64,000 nt of DNA, taken from JAEUMY01 sp033764435. GTDB lineage: Bacteria > Pseudomonadota > Gammaproteobacteria > Burkholderiales > Usitatibacteraceae. Below, one piece after another: positions 7,680 through 16,934 of this stretch (position 1 is the stretch's first letter; every line of letters starts with the position of its first letter). The stretch is from NCBI GenBank assembly GCA_033764435.1, contig JANRIX010000051.1, positions 1 to 64,000 of the forward strand, given 5' to 3'. The position numbers and the translations under genes were made by a program. The notes beneath the pieces are model-generated. The model did not search any database. It saw only the letters and a program-made list of their open reading frames with translations, and had not been told where the DNA came from.

Positions 7680-8599
7680 AAGCCCTGTTGCTGAAGCACG
7701 CCGAGATGAATGCGGTGCGCGAGCTGGCGCTGCCCGCTGCCGCCACCAGCGCCGCCAGCGAGCCGCGTCTGACTGCTGTGCCGCCACCCACCGCACCCAC
7801 GCCCTGGCAGCGCATCTCACCTGTGCTTTTGAAAGTCATGGAAGTGGTTGGCCCGCCGCTGCTGGGCATCCTGCTCTTCATCGGTGTGTGGGCGCTGGTG
7901 TCTGCCAGCGGTGATCGCCTGCCCGGTCCGGTCAAGACCTGGGACGCTGCCGTGAAGGTCTTCTCCGATCCGTTCTATCAGAAGGGTCCGAACGATCAGG
8001 GCATCGGCTGGAACATCCTCATGTCGCTGCAGCGGGTTGGCATCGGCTTCGGCATGGCGGCGCTCGTCGGCATTCCGCTGGGCTTTCTCATCGGCCGCGT
8101 GAAGTTTCTCAACGCCATGTTCTCGCCCATCATCAGCCTGCTGCGTCCGGTGTCGCCACTGGCCTGGCTGCCGATCGGCCTGCTCGTATTCAAGGCCGCC
8201 AATCCCGCCGCCATCTGGGTGATCTTCATCTCCAGCATCTGGCCGATGATCATCAACACTGCAGTGGGTGTCTCACGCGTGCCGCAGGACTACCTCAACG
8301 TGGCGAAAGTGCTGAATCTTTCGCCGTGGAAAGTCACCACCAAGATCCTGCTGCCGGCCACGCTGCCCTACATCCTCACCGGCGTGCGGTTGTCCATCGG
8401 CGTCGCGTGGCTGGTCATTGTCGCGGCGGAGATGCTGACCGGCGGTGTCGGCATCGGGTTCTGGGTGTGGGACGAGTGGAACAACCTGAACGTCGAACAC
8501 ATCCTGATTGCCATCTTCGTCGTGGGCATCGTGGGGCTGCTCCTGGAACAGGCGCTGATCCTGATCGCCAAACGCGTCACCCACGACCACCCGGTGTAA
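7676..8599 (+). CDS. nrtB: Nitrate ABC transporter permease
   Basis: 307 residues. After a roughly 50-residue Ala/Pro-rich N-terminal region there are about six membrane helices with the binding-protein-dependent permease signature (EAA-like loop near DYLNVAKVLNLSPWKVTTKILLPATLPYILTG). It belongs to the NrtB/CmpB/SsuC family and forms the membrane channel for NrtA-delivered nitrate. Its start overlaps the stop of the small upstream ORF. The ATPase gene follows 11 bp after the stop. Confidence 0.92.
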   Translation: MKALLLKHAEMNAVRELALPAAATSAASEPRLTAVPPPTAPTPWQRISPVLLKVMEVVGPPLLGILLFIGVWALVSASGDRLPGPVKTWDAAVKVFSDPFYQKGPNDQGIGWNILMSLQRVGIGFGMAALVGIPLGFLIGRVKFLNAMFSPIISLLRPVSPLAWLPIGLLVFKAANPAAIWVIFISSIWPMIINTAVGVSRVPQDYLNVAKVLNLSPWKVTTKILLPATLPYILTGVRLSIGVAWLVIVAAEMLTGGVGIGFWVWDEWNNLNVEHILIAIFVVGIVGLLLEQALILIAKRVTHDHPV

Positions 8600-8610
8600 A
8601 GGAGATCGCC

Positions 8611-9423
8611 ATGGAAAAATTCCTGAGCATCGAAAACGCCGGCATGACCTTCCACACCAAGCGTGGAAAGTTCGAAGCGCTGCGCAACGTGGACCTGGCC
8701 ATCGCGCAAGGCGAATTCGTGAGCCTCATTGGCCACTCCGGCTGCGGCAAGTCCACGCTGCTCAACATGGTCGCGGGGCTGATCAACGCCACCGACGGCG
8801 CCATCCTCTGCAACAACCGCGAGGTGCGCGGCGCGGGGCCGGACCGCGCGGTGGTGTTCCAGAATCATTCCTTGCTGCCCTGGCTCACGTGCTTTGAGAA
8901 CGTCTATCTGGCGGTCGAGCGCGTGTTCGGGGTCAGCGATTCGCAAGGCAAGCAGGCGGAGAGCAAAGCCCAGATGAAGGCGCGCACCAGTGCCGCGCTG
9001 GCACTCGTTGGCTTGACCGCCGCCGAGGCCAAGTATCCCAATGAAATTTCCGGCGGCATGAAGCAGCGTGTCGGCATCGCCCGCGCACTGGCCATGGAAC
9101 CCAAGGTGCTGCTGATGGACGAGCCCTTTGGCGCACTGGATGCACTGACCCGCGCGCGCCTGCAGGACGAGCTGATGGTCATCCTGCAGAAGACCGGCAG
9201 CACGGTGGTGATGGTCACGCATGATGTGGACGAGGCCGTGCTGCTGTCGGACCGCATCGCCATGATGACCAACGGGCCTTCTGCCACCATCGGCCAGATC
9301 GTGAGCGTGAATCTGGAGCGGCCGCGTGACCGTCTCGCGCTGGCGGCTGACCCGCGCTACATCGAATGCCGGCGGCAGGTGCTGGAGTTTCTGTATCAGA
9401 AGCAGTTGCGGCCGGCGGCATGA
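8611..9423 (+). CDS. Nitrate ABC transporter ATPase (single-domain, NrtD-like)
   Basis: 270 residues from ATG 8611 with AAGGAG upstream. Walker A is GHSGCGKST, the signature SGGMKQR, Walker B VLLMDEPFGALDAL, and the switch histidine VTHDVDEA. It powers NrtAB import. It has no C-terminal NrtA-like regulatory domain as in cyanobacterial NrtC, so it is a single-domain NrtD-type ATPase. A 220-bp repeat-bearing spacer separates it from nirB. Confidence 0.92.
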   Translation: MEKFLSIENAGMTFHTKRGKFEALRNVDLAIAQGEFVSLIGHSGCGKSTLLNMVAGLINATDGAILCNNREVRGAGPDRAVVFQNHSLLPWLTCFENVYLAVERVFGVSDSQGKQAESKAQMKARTSAALALVGLTAAEAKYPNEISGGMKQRVGIARALAMEPKVLLMDEPFGALDALTRARLQDELMVILQKTGSTVVMVTHDVDEAVLLSDRIAMMTNGPSATIGQIVSVNLERPRDRLALAADPRYIECRRQVLEFLYQKQLRPAA

Positions 9424-9458
9424 TCATGACATCTGTTCAAGCACTCACATGCCAGGTA

Positions 9459-9611
9459 CCCCCCTTTGGAAAAGGGGCGGAATCGCAACCCCCCACGCTA
9501 CGCGTCCCCCCCTTTGGAAAAGGGGGGCTAGGGGGGATTTCAAACGCGGCCTGCGAATATTCGCAACATCACAAAGAAAATCCCCCTCAATCCCCCTTTT
9601 GCAAAGGGGGA
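9459..9611. repeat. MITE-like element of CCCCCTTTG/CAAAGGGGG palindromes
   Basis: Three related units: a short one at 9459-9478 (CCCCTTTGGAAAAGGGG), a longer one at 9505-9540 and an inverted longer one at 9577-9611. The two long units each comprise a CCCCCTTTG..AAAGGGGG hairpin followed by a second G run and GATTT, and they face each other around a 36-bp centre that holds a GCGAATATTCGC palindrome. No ORF is present. This fits a non-autonomous palindromic element sitting inside the nitrate operon. Confidence 0.7.
9553..9564. repeat. GCGAATATTCGC palindrome in the spacer before nirB
   Basis: Perfect copy with T...A flanks, in the centre of the inverted G-run element between the transporter ATPase gene and nirB. 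Confidence 0.95.
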
Positions 9612-9643
9612 GGTTGCGTTGCGACTCTCCGAGGAGCTGCGCA

Positions 9644-12085
9644 ATGAAGTTGGACAAACCCAAGCTCGTTGTAGTCGGCAATGGAATGGCAGGTATTCGT
9701 GCCGTCGAAGAACTGCTGAAACTGGCCCCCGGCCTCTACGACATCACCGTCTTCGGTGCCGAGCCCCACCCCAACTACAACCGCATCCTGCTCTCGCCCG
9801 TGCTGGCCGGCGAACAGACGTTCGACGACATCGTGCTGAACACCCACGAGTGGTACGCGGAGAACAACATTGTTCTGCACACCGGCAAGAAGGTGGTGAA
9901 GATCGACCGGCGCGCGCGCTTTGTGGAGGCGGATGACGGCACGCGCGTGCCTTACGATCGTCTGCTGCTGGCGACGGGCTCCGATCCCTTCATCCTGCCC
10001 GTGCCGGGCAAGGAGCTGGAAGGCGTCATCACCTACCGCGATATTCACGACACCGAGCGCATGATCGCGGCGGCCGCGACGAAGAAGCGCGCCGTGGTCA
10101 TTGGCGGCGGTCTTCTTGGGTTGGAAGCCGCAAATGGCCTGAAGCTCCGCGGCATGGAGGTGACCGTGGTGCATCTCATGCCGTGGCTGATGGAGCGGCA
10201 ACTGGATCGTACGGCGGCCGATCTCTTGCAGAAGACGTTGGCCGACAAGGGTCTGGCGTTCCGCCTGGAGGCGAAGACCGAAGCGCTTTTGCCCGATGCA
10301 TCGGGCAAGCAGGTTGCTGCCGTGAAACTGAATGGAGGAGAAGAGCTGCCCGCCGATCTGGTGGTCATGGCCGTGGGGATCCGGCCAAACACCGGATTGG
10401 CGGTGTCGGCCGGCCTGCATGTTGATCGTGGCGTGGTGGTGAACGACACCCTGCAGACCTACGACCCGCGCATCTACGCCGTGGGCGAATGCGTGGCGCA
10501 TCGCGGCATCGCGTACGGTCTCGTGGCACCGCTCTTCGAGCAGGCGCGTGTGTGCGCAAACCACCTCGCGCAGTTTGGCGTCGCGCGCTATTCGGGCTCG
10601 CAGGTGTCGACCAAGCTCAAGGTCACCGGCGTCGATCTCTTCTCTGCCGGCAATTTCACCGGTGGCGAGGGCTGCGAGGACATCGTGCTGTCCGACCCGG
10701 GCGCGGGTGTCTACAAGCGTCTTGTGCTGAAGGACGACAAGCTGATCGGTGCAGTGCTGTACGGCGACACGGTGGACGGCACGTGGCTCTTCAAACTCAT
10801 CCGCGAAGGCACCAATGTGGCGCCCATGCGCGACCGGCTCATGTTCGGCGAATCCAATCTCGGCGACACGGGTCATCAGGGCCAGAACAAGGCCGCTGTC
10901 ATGGCGGACAGCGCTGAGGTGTGCGGCTGCAACGGCGTATGCAAGGGCACCATCACCAAGGCCATCAAGGAGAAGGGCCTCTTCACGCTGGACGAGGTCC
11001 GCAAGCACACCAAGGCGTCCAGCTCCTGCGGCTCGTGCACCGGTCTCGTCGAACAGATTCTGATGTTCACGGCAGGCGGCGACTATTCCGCAGCACCGAC
11101 CAAGAAATCGATGTGCGGCTGCACCGATCACACGCACCAGGAAGTGCGTGACGCCATCCGCCAGCAGCATCTGCTGTCCATCCCTGCGGTGTACCAGTTC
11201 CTGGAATGGCGCTCGCCCAATGGCTGTGCCTCCTGCCGGCCCGCGATAAATTACTACCTGCTCTCCACTTGGCCGCATGAAGCCAAGGATGATCCGCAGT
11301 CACGCTTCATCAACGAACGCTCGCACGCCAACATCCAGAAGGACGGCACCTACTCGGTCGTGCCGCGCATGTGGGGCGGCGAGACCAACAGCTCGGAGCT
11401 GCGTCGCATCGCCAACGTCGTGGACAAGTACAACATTCCCACAGTGAAGGTGACGGGCGGGCAGCGGCTGGATTTGCTCGGCGTGAAGAAGGAAGACCTG
11501 CCCGCGGTATGGAAGGAACTCGACATGCCCTCCGGCCACGCCTATGCCAAGGCGCTGCGCACGGTGAAGACCTGCGTGGGCTCGGACTGGTGCCGCTTCG
11601 GCACGCAGAACTCCACGCTCATGGGCCAGCAACTGGAGCGTGCGCTGTGGCGCATGTACGCACCGCACAAGGTGAAGCTGGCCGTGTCCGGCTGCCCGCG
11701 GAACTGTGCCGAGTCCGGCATCAAGGATGTCGGCATCATCGGCGTCGACTCAGGCTGGGAAATCTACGTCGCCGGCAACGGCGGCATCAAGACCGAGGTG
11801 GCGGAGTTCTTCTGCAAGGTGACGACGCATGAAGAGGTGCTCGAATACTCGGGCGCATTCCTGCAGCTCTATCGCGAGGAGGGCTGGTATCTGGAACGCA
11901 CCGTGCATTTCGTGAAGCGCGTCGGGCTGGATTACTGCAAGCAGCGCGTGGTGGAGGATGCAACGAACCGCAAGGCGCTGTGGGAGCGGTTGCAGTTTGC
12001 ACTCGATGGCGAGCCCGATCCCTGGCATGAGCCGGAGAAGGCGGGCGTGGATTTGAAGCAGTTCATTCCGCTCGTTCCTGCTTGA
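9644..12085 (+). CDS. nirB: Assimilatory nitrite reductase (NADH), large subunit
   Basis: 813 residues from ATG 9644, preceded by GAGGAG; longer in-frame readings run into repeat DNA and are rejected. It reduces nitrite to ammonium with NADH. Domains: FAD-binding (VVVGNGMAGIRAVEEL near residue 9), NAD-binding (VVIGGGLLGLEAANGL near 150), a BFD-like [2Fe-2S] domain (CGCNGVCKG and SCGSCTG), then the siroheme/[4Fe-4S] half with CVGSDWCR and SGCPRNCAESG, the four cluster cysteines. Length and order are those of full NirB. NirD follows 8 bp later. Confidence 0.96.
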   Translation: MKLDKPKLVVVGNGMAGIRAVEELLKLAPGLYDITVFGAEPHPNYNRILLSPVLAGEQTFDDIVLNTHEWYAENNIVLHTGKKVVKIDRRARFVEADDGTRVPYDRLLLATGSDPFILPVPGKELEGVITYRDIHDTERMIAAAATKKRAVVIGGGLLGLEAANGLKLRGMEVTVVHLMPWLMERQLDRTAADLLQKTLADKGLAFRLEAKTEALLPDASGKQVAAVKLNGGEELPADLVVMAVGIRPNTGLAVSAGLHVDRGVVVNDTLQTYDPRIYAVGECVAHRGIAYGLVAPLFEQARVCANHLAQFGVARYSGSQVSTKLKVTGVDLFSAGNFTGGEGCEDIVLSDPGAGVYKRLVLKDDKLIGAVLYGDTVDGTWLFKLIREGTNVAPMRDRLMFGESNLGDTGHQGQNKAAVMADSAEVCGCNGVCKGTITKAIKEKGLFTLDEVRKHTKASSSCGSCTGLVEQILMFTAGGDYSAAPTKKSMCGCTDHTHQEVRDAIRQQHLLSIPAVYQFLEWRSPNGCASCRPAINYYLLSTWPHEAKDDPQSRFINERSHANIQKDGTYSVVPRMWGGETNSSELRRIANVVDKYNIPTVKVTGGQRLDLLGVKKEDLPAVWKELDMPSGHAYAKALRTVKTCVGSDWCRFGTQNSTLMGQQLERALWRMYAPHKVKLAVSGCPRNCAESGIKDVGIIGVDSGWEIYVAGNGGIKTEVAEFFCKVTTHEEVLEYSGAFLQLYREEGWYLERTVHFVKRVGLDYCKQRVVEDATNRKALWERLQFALDGEPDPWHEPEKAGVDLKQFIPLVPA

Positions 12086-12093
12086 GATTAGCC

Positions 12094-12459
12094 ATGACAT
12101 TCATCGCTATTTGCAGACTCGAGGACATTCCTTCGCTTGGCGCTCGCCGCTTCAAGCGTGACGACGGCAAAGTCATCGCCGTATTCCGCACCGCCGAAGA
12201 CAAGGTGTTCGCGCTGCAGGACAAGTGTCCGCACAAGGGCGGGCCGCTGTCACAGGGGATCGTGTTCGGCGAAAGCGTCGCCTGTCCGCTGCACAACTGG
12301 TGCATCGGCCTCAATGACGGCAAGGCCTTGGCACCAGATGAAGGCACGGCCGAGAAGTTCGAGGCCCGCGTGACGGATGGGATGGTCGAGCTGGATCCGT
12401 GGTCAGGTGTCGACATGCCCATGGCGTGTGCCCCCAGCACCGACGCGGCGGCAGAGTAG
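12094..12459 (+). CDS. nirD: Assimilatory nitrite reductase small subunit, Rieske type
   Basis: 121 residues from ATG 12094. It is a Rieske-fold subunit with CPHKGGPLSQG and CPLHNWCIGL, so the Cys-His pairs needed to bind a [2Fe-2S] cluster appear present. Some NirD proteins have lost theirs. It partners NirB in nitrite reduction. It lies between nirB and nasA, three bases before the nasA start, so the three are one transcript. Confidence 0.94.
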   Translation: MTFIAICRLEDIPSLGARRFKRDDGKVIAVFRTAEDKVFALQDKCPHKGGPLSQGIVFGESVACPLHNWCIGLNDGKALAPDEGTAEKFEARVTDGMVELDPWSGVDMPMACAPSTDAAAE

Positions 12460-12462
12460 TCC

Positions 12463-15237
12463 ATGGCGACCACGGAGACACGCTCCGCCTGCTGCTACTG
12501 CGGCGTGGGCTGCGGCGTCATCATCGAAAGCGACGGCAATCAGGTGACCGGTGTGCGCGGCGACCCGGACCACCCCGCCAACTTCGGCAAGCTCTGCAGC
12601 AAGGGTTCCACGCTGGCACTCACCATGCAGCCGGGTGCGATGTCCGGCCGCGCGCGCCATCCGGAGCTGCGCACGCAACGCGACCAGCCGCGCCAGCGCG
12701 CCACGTGGGATGCAACGCTGGACCACCTCTCGCGAATATTCGCAGAGACGATCGAGAAGCACGGCCCGGACTCGGTGGGCTTCTACATCTCCGGCCAGTT
12801 GCTCACCGAGGACTACTACGTCTTCAACAAGCTGGCCAAGGGGCTCATCGGCACCAATAACGTCGACACCAACTCGCGGCTCTGCATGTCGTCCGCCGTG
12901 ACTGGCTACCAGGCCACGCTGGGTGTGGATGCGCCGCCGTGCAGTTATGAAGACATCGACCATGTCGGCTGCCTCTTCATCGCCGGTTCGAACACGGCGT
13001 ATGCACACCCCATCCTGTTCCGGCGTATCGAGGCGGCGCGGGAAAAGAATCCCGAACTGAAGATGATCGTGGTCGATCCGCGCCGCACCGAGACCGCGCG
13101 CGCTGCCGACCTGCATCTGCCCATCCTGCCCGGCACCGATGTGGCGCTGTTCCACGCCATGCTGCACGTGATGCTGTGGGAGGAATGGATCGACCGCGAC
13201 TACATCTCCGCGCATACGGAGGGCTTCGACGCGCTGCGCACATTGGTACGCGAATACTCGCCGCAGGCCGCCGCCGAAATATGTGGCGTGAAAGCCGACG
13301 ACATCATCACCGCCGCGCGCTGGTTCGCGACCTCCGGCCCCGCGCTGTCGCTGTACTGCCAGGGGCTGAACCAATCCACCAGCGGCACGGCCAAGAATGC
13401 GTCGCTCATCAATTTGCATCTCGCCACCGGCCAGATCGGCAAGCCCGGCGCGGGGCCGTTCAGCCTCACCGGCCAGCCCAACGCCATGGGCGGGCGCGAA
13501 GTGGGCGGGCTGGCGACTACGCTGGCCGCGCATCGAGACATCGCCAATCCGGAACATCGCGCGGAAGTGACGCGCCTCTGGGGTGTGGATCGCCTCTCCG
13601 CCGAACGCGGCAAGACCGCCGTGGAAATGTTCGACGCCGTGAAGTCGGGTGAGATCAAGCTGCTCTGGATCGCCTGCACCAATCCCGCGCAGTCCATGCC
13701 CGACCTTGCGAATATTCGCAAGGCGATGGAAGCGGCGGAATGCGTGGTGCTGCAGGAGACCTATGCCAATACCGAGACGGCAGCGTTCGCCGATGTGCTG
13801 CTGCCAGCCAGCAGCTGGGGTGAGAAATCCGGCACCGTCACCAATTCCGAGCGCCGTATCTCGCGGGTGCGCGCGGTATTGCCTGCGCCCGGCGAGGCGA
13901 AGCATGACTGGCAGATCGTGTGCGAGTTCGCGCGCAGGCTGGAGCGACGGTTGCGTCCGGGGCGTGAGTCGTTGTTCCCGTTCGCGACCGTGGAGGAGGT
14001 GTGGAACGAGCATCGCGCGCTGACAGCGGGCCGCGATCTGGACATCACTGGCCTCTCGTATGCATTGCTGGAGACGAAGGGGCCGCAACAGTGGCCGTTC
14101 ACGGCGAACACGAAAGAGGGCGCTGCAAGGTTGTACGCGGATGGCCGCTTTCCCACGCCGACTGGCAAGGCCAGGTTCCATGCGGCGCCATACAAACCCG
14201 TGGCGGAGAAGGTCGATGCGCGTCATCCGCTGCGGCTCACCACCGGGCGGTTGCGTGATCATTGGCACGGGCTTTCCCGCACCGGCACGGCGGTGCAGCT
14301 CTTCGGTCATGTGCCCGAGCCCGCGCTGGCGCTGAATCCCGGCGATGTGGCGCGGCGCGGTCTTGCCGATGGCGATCTGGTGCGCGTGGAGTCGAAGCGT
14401 GGTGCCCTCCACGTGCGCGTCGAGGCGGATGAGAGCGTGCGCTCCGGTCAGGCATATCTACCCATGCACTGGGGCAAGCGCTGGCTGGGTGGGCGGGACA
14501 GTGCGGGCGTGAATGGACTCACCACGCCGGCCTTCGATCCGATCTCGCGCCAGCCCGAGTTGAAGCATGCTGCGGTGAAGGTGACGGTGGCCGATCTGTC
14601 CTGGCGCATGGTCGCGTTTGCGGCGCTGCCTGAGGGTGAGGTGATGGCGTTGCACGATGCCCTGCAGCCATTGCAGACGAACATCGACTGGTTCTCCGCG
14701 GTGCCGATCGGCCGGGGCGACAGCGCGGGCCTTCTGGTGAGGGCAGCGCATGCCGGCGCACCCGAGCCCGCCTGGCTGGAACGACTGGATTGTCTGTTCG
14801 AACTGACGGGAGCGGATGTCAGCCGCTATGACGATGCACGGCGGGGCAGCGCGCGGCGTATGCGCATCGTCGGCGAGCACCTGGTCGCCGCACGATTGTC
14901 TGGCGGCATCGAGGCCGTCGCCAGCGCGGAGTGGCTGCGCGAATGGATGCTGGCGGGTCGCAGTGTCGCAGCCATCCGGCGCCAGTTGTTGATGGCGACC
15001 GCAGCGCCGCCTGCGGACTACAAGCCGGCGGGGCGAGTGCTGTGCAATTGCTTTGGTGTGACGGCGGATGCGGCGTGCGCCGCGCTGGCTGCGGCGGAAG
15101 GCAGCGCGGCCGAACGTCTTGCTGCAGTGCAGGCGGGTCTCAGGTGCGGCACGAACTGCGGTTCCTGCCTGCCGGAACTCCGTGGCCTGGCGAAAGACGC
15201 AGCGGCATCGCAACCGGTGCTGGTGGAGGCCGCATGA
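12463..15237 (+). CDS. nasA: Assimilatory nitrate reductase, molybdopterin catalytic subunit
   Basis: 924 residues. It reduces nitrate to nitrite in the cytoplasm. The N-terminal [4Fe-4S] motif has cysteines at 10, 13, 17 and 45 (SACCYCGVGCGV ... KLCSKG). The bis-MGD molybdopterin domains follow (NTNSRLCMSSAV-type and QGLNQSTSGTAK segments), then the molybdopterin-dinucleotide-binding domain. The last 60 residues are a BFD-like [2Fe-2S] domain (VLCNCFGV ... CGTNCGSCLPEL), as in NasA proteins that take electrons from a flavoprotein or ferredoxin. No separate electron-transfer subunit is seen beside it. Two perfect GCGAATATTCGC palindromes lie in frame. Confidence 0.96.
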   Translation: MATTETRSACCYCGVGCGVIIESDGNQVTGVRGDPDHPANFGKLCSKGSTLALTMQPGAMSGRARHPELRTQRDQPRQRATWDATLDHLSRIFAETIEKHGPDSVGFYISGQLLTEDYYVFNKLAKGLIGTNNVDTNSRLCMSSAVTGYQATLGVDAPPCSYEDIDHVGCLFIAGSNTAYAHPILFRRIEAAREKNPELKMIVVDPRRTETARAADLHLPILPGTDVALFHAMLHVMLWEEWIDRDYISAHTEGFDALRTLVREYSPQAAAEICGVKADDIITAARWFATSGPALSLYCQGLNQSTSGTAKNASLINLHLATGQIGKPGAGPFSLTGQPNAMGGREVGGLATTLAAHRDIANPEHRAEVTRLWGVDRLSAERGKTAVEMFDAVKSGEIKLLWIACTNPAQSMPDLANIRKAMEAAECVVLQETYANTETAAFADVLLPASSWGEKSGTVTNSERRISRVRAVLPAPGEAKHDWQIVCEFARRLERRLRPGRESLFPFATVEEVWNEHRALTAGRDLDITGLSYALLETKGPQQWPFTANTKEGAARLYADGRFPTPTGKARFHAAPYKPVAEKVDARHPLRLTTGRLRDHWHGLSRTGTAVQLFGHVPEPALALNPGDVARRGLADGDLVRVESKRGALHVRVEADESVRSGQAYLPMHWGKRWLGGRDSAGVNGLTTPAFDPISRQPELKHAAVKVTVADLSWRMVAFAALPEGEVMALHDALQPLQTNIDWFSAVPIGRGDSAGLLVRAAHAGAPEPAWLERLDCLFELTGADVSRYDDARRGSARRMRIVGEHLVAARLSGGIEAVASAEWLREWMLAGRSVAAIRRQLLMATAAPPADYKPAGRVLCNCFGVTADAACAALAAAEGSAAERLAAVQAGLRCGTNCGSCLPELRGLAKDAAASQPVLVEAA
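12732..12743. repeat. GCGAATATTCGC palindrome in nasA (first)
   Basis: Perfect copy read as Arg-Ile-Phe-Ala in SRIFAETIE. Confidence 0.95.
13704..13723. repeat. 20-bp extended palindrome in nasA (second)
   Basis: The 12-bp core (13708-13719) extends to a perfect 20-bp palindrome, CCTTGCGAATATTCGCAAGG, the longest in the window. It is read as Leu-Ala-Asn-Ile-Arg-Lys. Confidence 0.95.
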
Positions 15238-16031
15238 GCGCGGGATATGTCTATCTCGTCGGCGCCGGCCCCGGCGATCCTGATCTCCTCACGCTGAAGG
15301 CCGTGAAGGCATTGCAGCGTGCCGAGGTCATCCTGATCGATGATCTTGCCGGCGATGCTGTGCTTGAACACGCCAATCCTGACGCGCGCATCGTTCATGT
15401 CGGCAAGCGCGGCGGCTGCAAATCGACTCCGCAGCATTTCATCGAGCGCCTCATGGTGGCCGAGGCGCGCGCGGGCCGCATCGTGGTGCGCCTGAAGGGC
15501 GGCGATCCCTTCATCTTCGGCCGGGGGGGCGAGGAATGCGAGGCGCTCCGCCTTGCGAATATTCGCCATGAAGTGATCAACGGCATCACGTCAGGCTTGG
15601 CCGCGCCGACCAGCCTCGGCATTCCGCTGACCCATCGCGATGTGTGCCACGGCGCCATTTTTGTCACCGGCCACAGCGGGGACGATGCAACGGATGCCGG
15701 ACCCAACTGGCGCGCGCTGGCCGCGACCGGCCTGCCAACGGTGATCTATATGGGCATCGCGCAATGCGAGCACATCCAGCGGGAACTGATGGCTGGGGGG
15801 CTGGATGGTGATACGCCAGTGGCGGTGATTCAGCATGCCTCACGGCCCAATCAACGAGAGTTGATCACCGTGCTCTCCGCCTTGACTGCGAATATTCGCA
15901 AGTCAGGTATCGGCAGTCCCGGCATCATCGTGGTCGGGCGCACGGTCAGTCATGCGCAGATGAACATGCGCCGCGCACCGCTGGCGCGCACAGTCAGGCG
16001 TAGTCCAGCGGCAGCGCTGTCGTCGACTTGA
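15234..16031 (+). CDS. cobA: Uroporphyrinogen-III C-methyltransferase (siroheme branch)
   Basis: 265 residues, starting at an ATG that overlaps the nasA stop (ATGA). It makes precorrin-2 by two SAM-dependent methylations, the entry to siroheme. Motifs: YLVGAGPGDPDLLTLKA at the N-terminus, VRLKGGDPFIFGRGGEE, GITSGLAAPTSLGIPLTHR, and a C-terminal VVGRTV. It lacks the CysG oxidase/chelatase domain, so another protein must finish siroheme; the chelatase at 4856 is a candidate. Two in-frame ANIR palindromes are present. Its last 38 bp overlap the convergent Lrp gene. Confidence 0.93.
   Translation: MSAGYVYLVGAGPGDPDLLTLKAVKALQRAEVILIDDLAGDAVLEHANPDARIVHVGKRGGCKSTPQHFIERLMVAEARAGRIVVRLKGGDPFIFGRGGEECEALRLANIRHEVINGITSGLAAPTSLGIPLTHRDVCHGAIFVTGHSGDDATDAGPNWRALAATGLPTVIYMGIAQCEHIQRELMAGGLDGDTPVAVIQHASRPNQRELITVLSALTANIRKSGIGSPGIIVVGRTVSHAQMNMRRAPLARTVRRSPAAALSST
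15555..15566. repeat. GCGAATATTCGC palindrome in cobA (first)
   Basis: Perfect copy read as Ala-Asn-Ile-Arg in RLANIRHEV. Confidence 0.95.
15888..15899. repeat. GCGAATATTCGC palindrome in cobA (second)
   Basis: Perfect copy with T...A flanks, read as Ala-Asn-Ile-Arg in LTANIRKSG. Confidence 0.95.
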
Positions 16032-16485
16032 GCTTTTCCATCGCAAAGCTGGAACTCACGTCGGTCAGTTCCACACTCTTGATGAGCTTTTTGTACACCT
16101 TGTCATAGCCCGCAATGTCGGGCACGACCACGCGCAAGAGATAGTCCACATCGCCGCTCATCCGGTGGACTTCCAGTATTTCAGGAATGCCTTGCACCGC
16201 CTGGTTGAAGCGCTGCAACCAATCGGGATTGTGGTGGCTGGTGCGAATGCCGACAAAGACGGTGACGCCGAGATTCAACTTGACCGGGTCCAGCAACGCC
16301 ACGCGGCGCTGGATGATGCCGGTCTCTTCCATCTTCTGGATGCGCCGCCAGCAGGGCGTGGGCGAGAGATTGACCTGCTCGGCAATGCTGGCCAATGGCA
16401 GCCCGGCGTCAGCCTGCAGCAGGGCCAGAATTTTGCGGTCGATCGCATCAAACGCAATGTTGGCCTTCTCAATCGGCTTTTTCAT
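15994..16485 (-). CDS. Lrp/AsnC-family transcriptional regulator
   Basis: 163 residues. An N-terminal winged helix-turn-helix (about 10-65: DAIDRKILALLQADAGLPLASIAEQVNLSPTPCWRRI) is followed by an AsnC-type ligand-binding domain (about 75-155, with SGDVDYLLRVVVPD). Such proteins sense amino acids. Its 3' end overlaps cobA by 38 bp tail to tail. Upstream, a small DUF6356-type gene is divergent. The target is not evident. Confidence 0.93.
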   Translation of the reverse strand: MKKPIEKANIAFDAIDRKILALLQADAGLPLASIAEQVNLSPTPCWRRIQKMEETGIIQRRVALLDPVKLNLGVTVFVGIRTSHHNPDWLQRFNQAVQGIPEILEVHRMSGDVDYLLRVVVPDIAGYDKVYKKLIKSVELTDVSSSFAMEKLKSTTALPLDYA

Positions 16486-16592
16486 AAAATAATTTTCTCA
16501 TGAATATGCTGATTCAGGGAAAAAAAGCAAAATCATTTTCCGTCCTGAGAGGAATAATTCCGTTTCTGCCCCCGACCTTTGCAGGAACTGCG

Positions 16593-16841
16593 ATGAACCC
16601 GTTCACCGATCACCCCGCCAGCGTCAACGAGACCTATGCCGAGCACGCCGGATTCGCCTTCGGCTTCGGGGTGCGCATGATCGTCGGTGGCCTCGCCTGT
16701 TGTCTGCACGGCATTTTCCCGTTCCTGTTCGAGCGCACCGGCAGCCGCGTCATCATCAGCCTGCACCAGCGCCTGGCCGCGAATCGTCGGCCCACCACGC
16801 TGCCCGAGCGTTCCGCTTCCGCCGTCACCCCCGGCGCCTGA
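16593..16841 (+). CDS. Small membrane protein, DUF6356-like
   Basis: 82 residues from ATG 16593 with AGGA upstream (MNPFTDHPASVNETYAEHAGFAFGFG). It has one clear hydrophobic segment (MIVGGLACCLHGIFPFLF) followed by RTGSRVIISLHQRL, the pattern of the DUF6356 family, of unknown function. An in-frame upstream start would add 31 residues without family resemblance. It is divergent from the Lrp regulator. Confidence 0.75.
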   Translation: MNPFTDHPASVNETYAEHAGFAFGFGVRMIVGGLACCLHGIFPFLFERTGSRVIISLHQRLAANRRPTTLPERSASAVTPGA

Positions 16842-16934
16842 GTTCCACCGCGCCGCCAGTCTTGGCGTGCGTCAATCGATGACCGCAAGGGCTGTGGCAC
16901 GATGAGGACTGACATTTTTCTATCAGTTCTCGAC

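Noticed and set aside
9459..9611. An insertion sequence in the nrt-nir gap
   Set aside because: No transposase frame and only 150 bp, so at most a non-autonomous element.
12403..14412. A 669-residue open frame on the - strand
   Set aside because: It is antisense to nasA, and its translation is rich in His, Arg and Gly without motifs.
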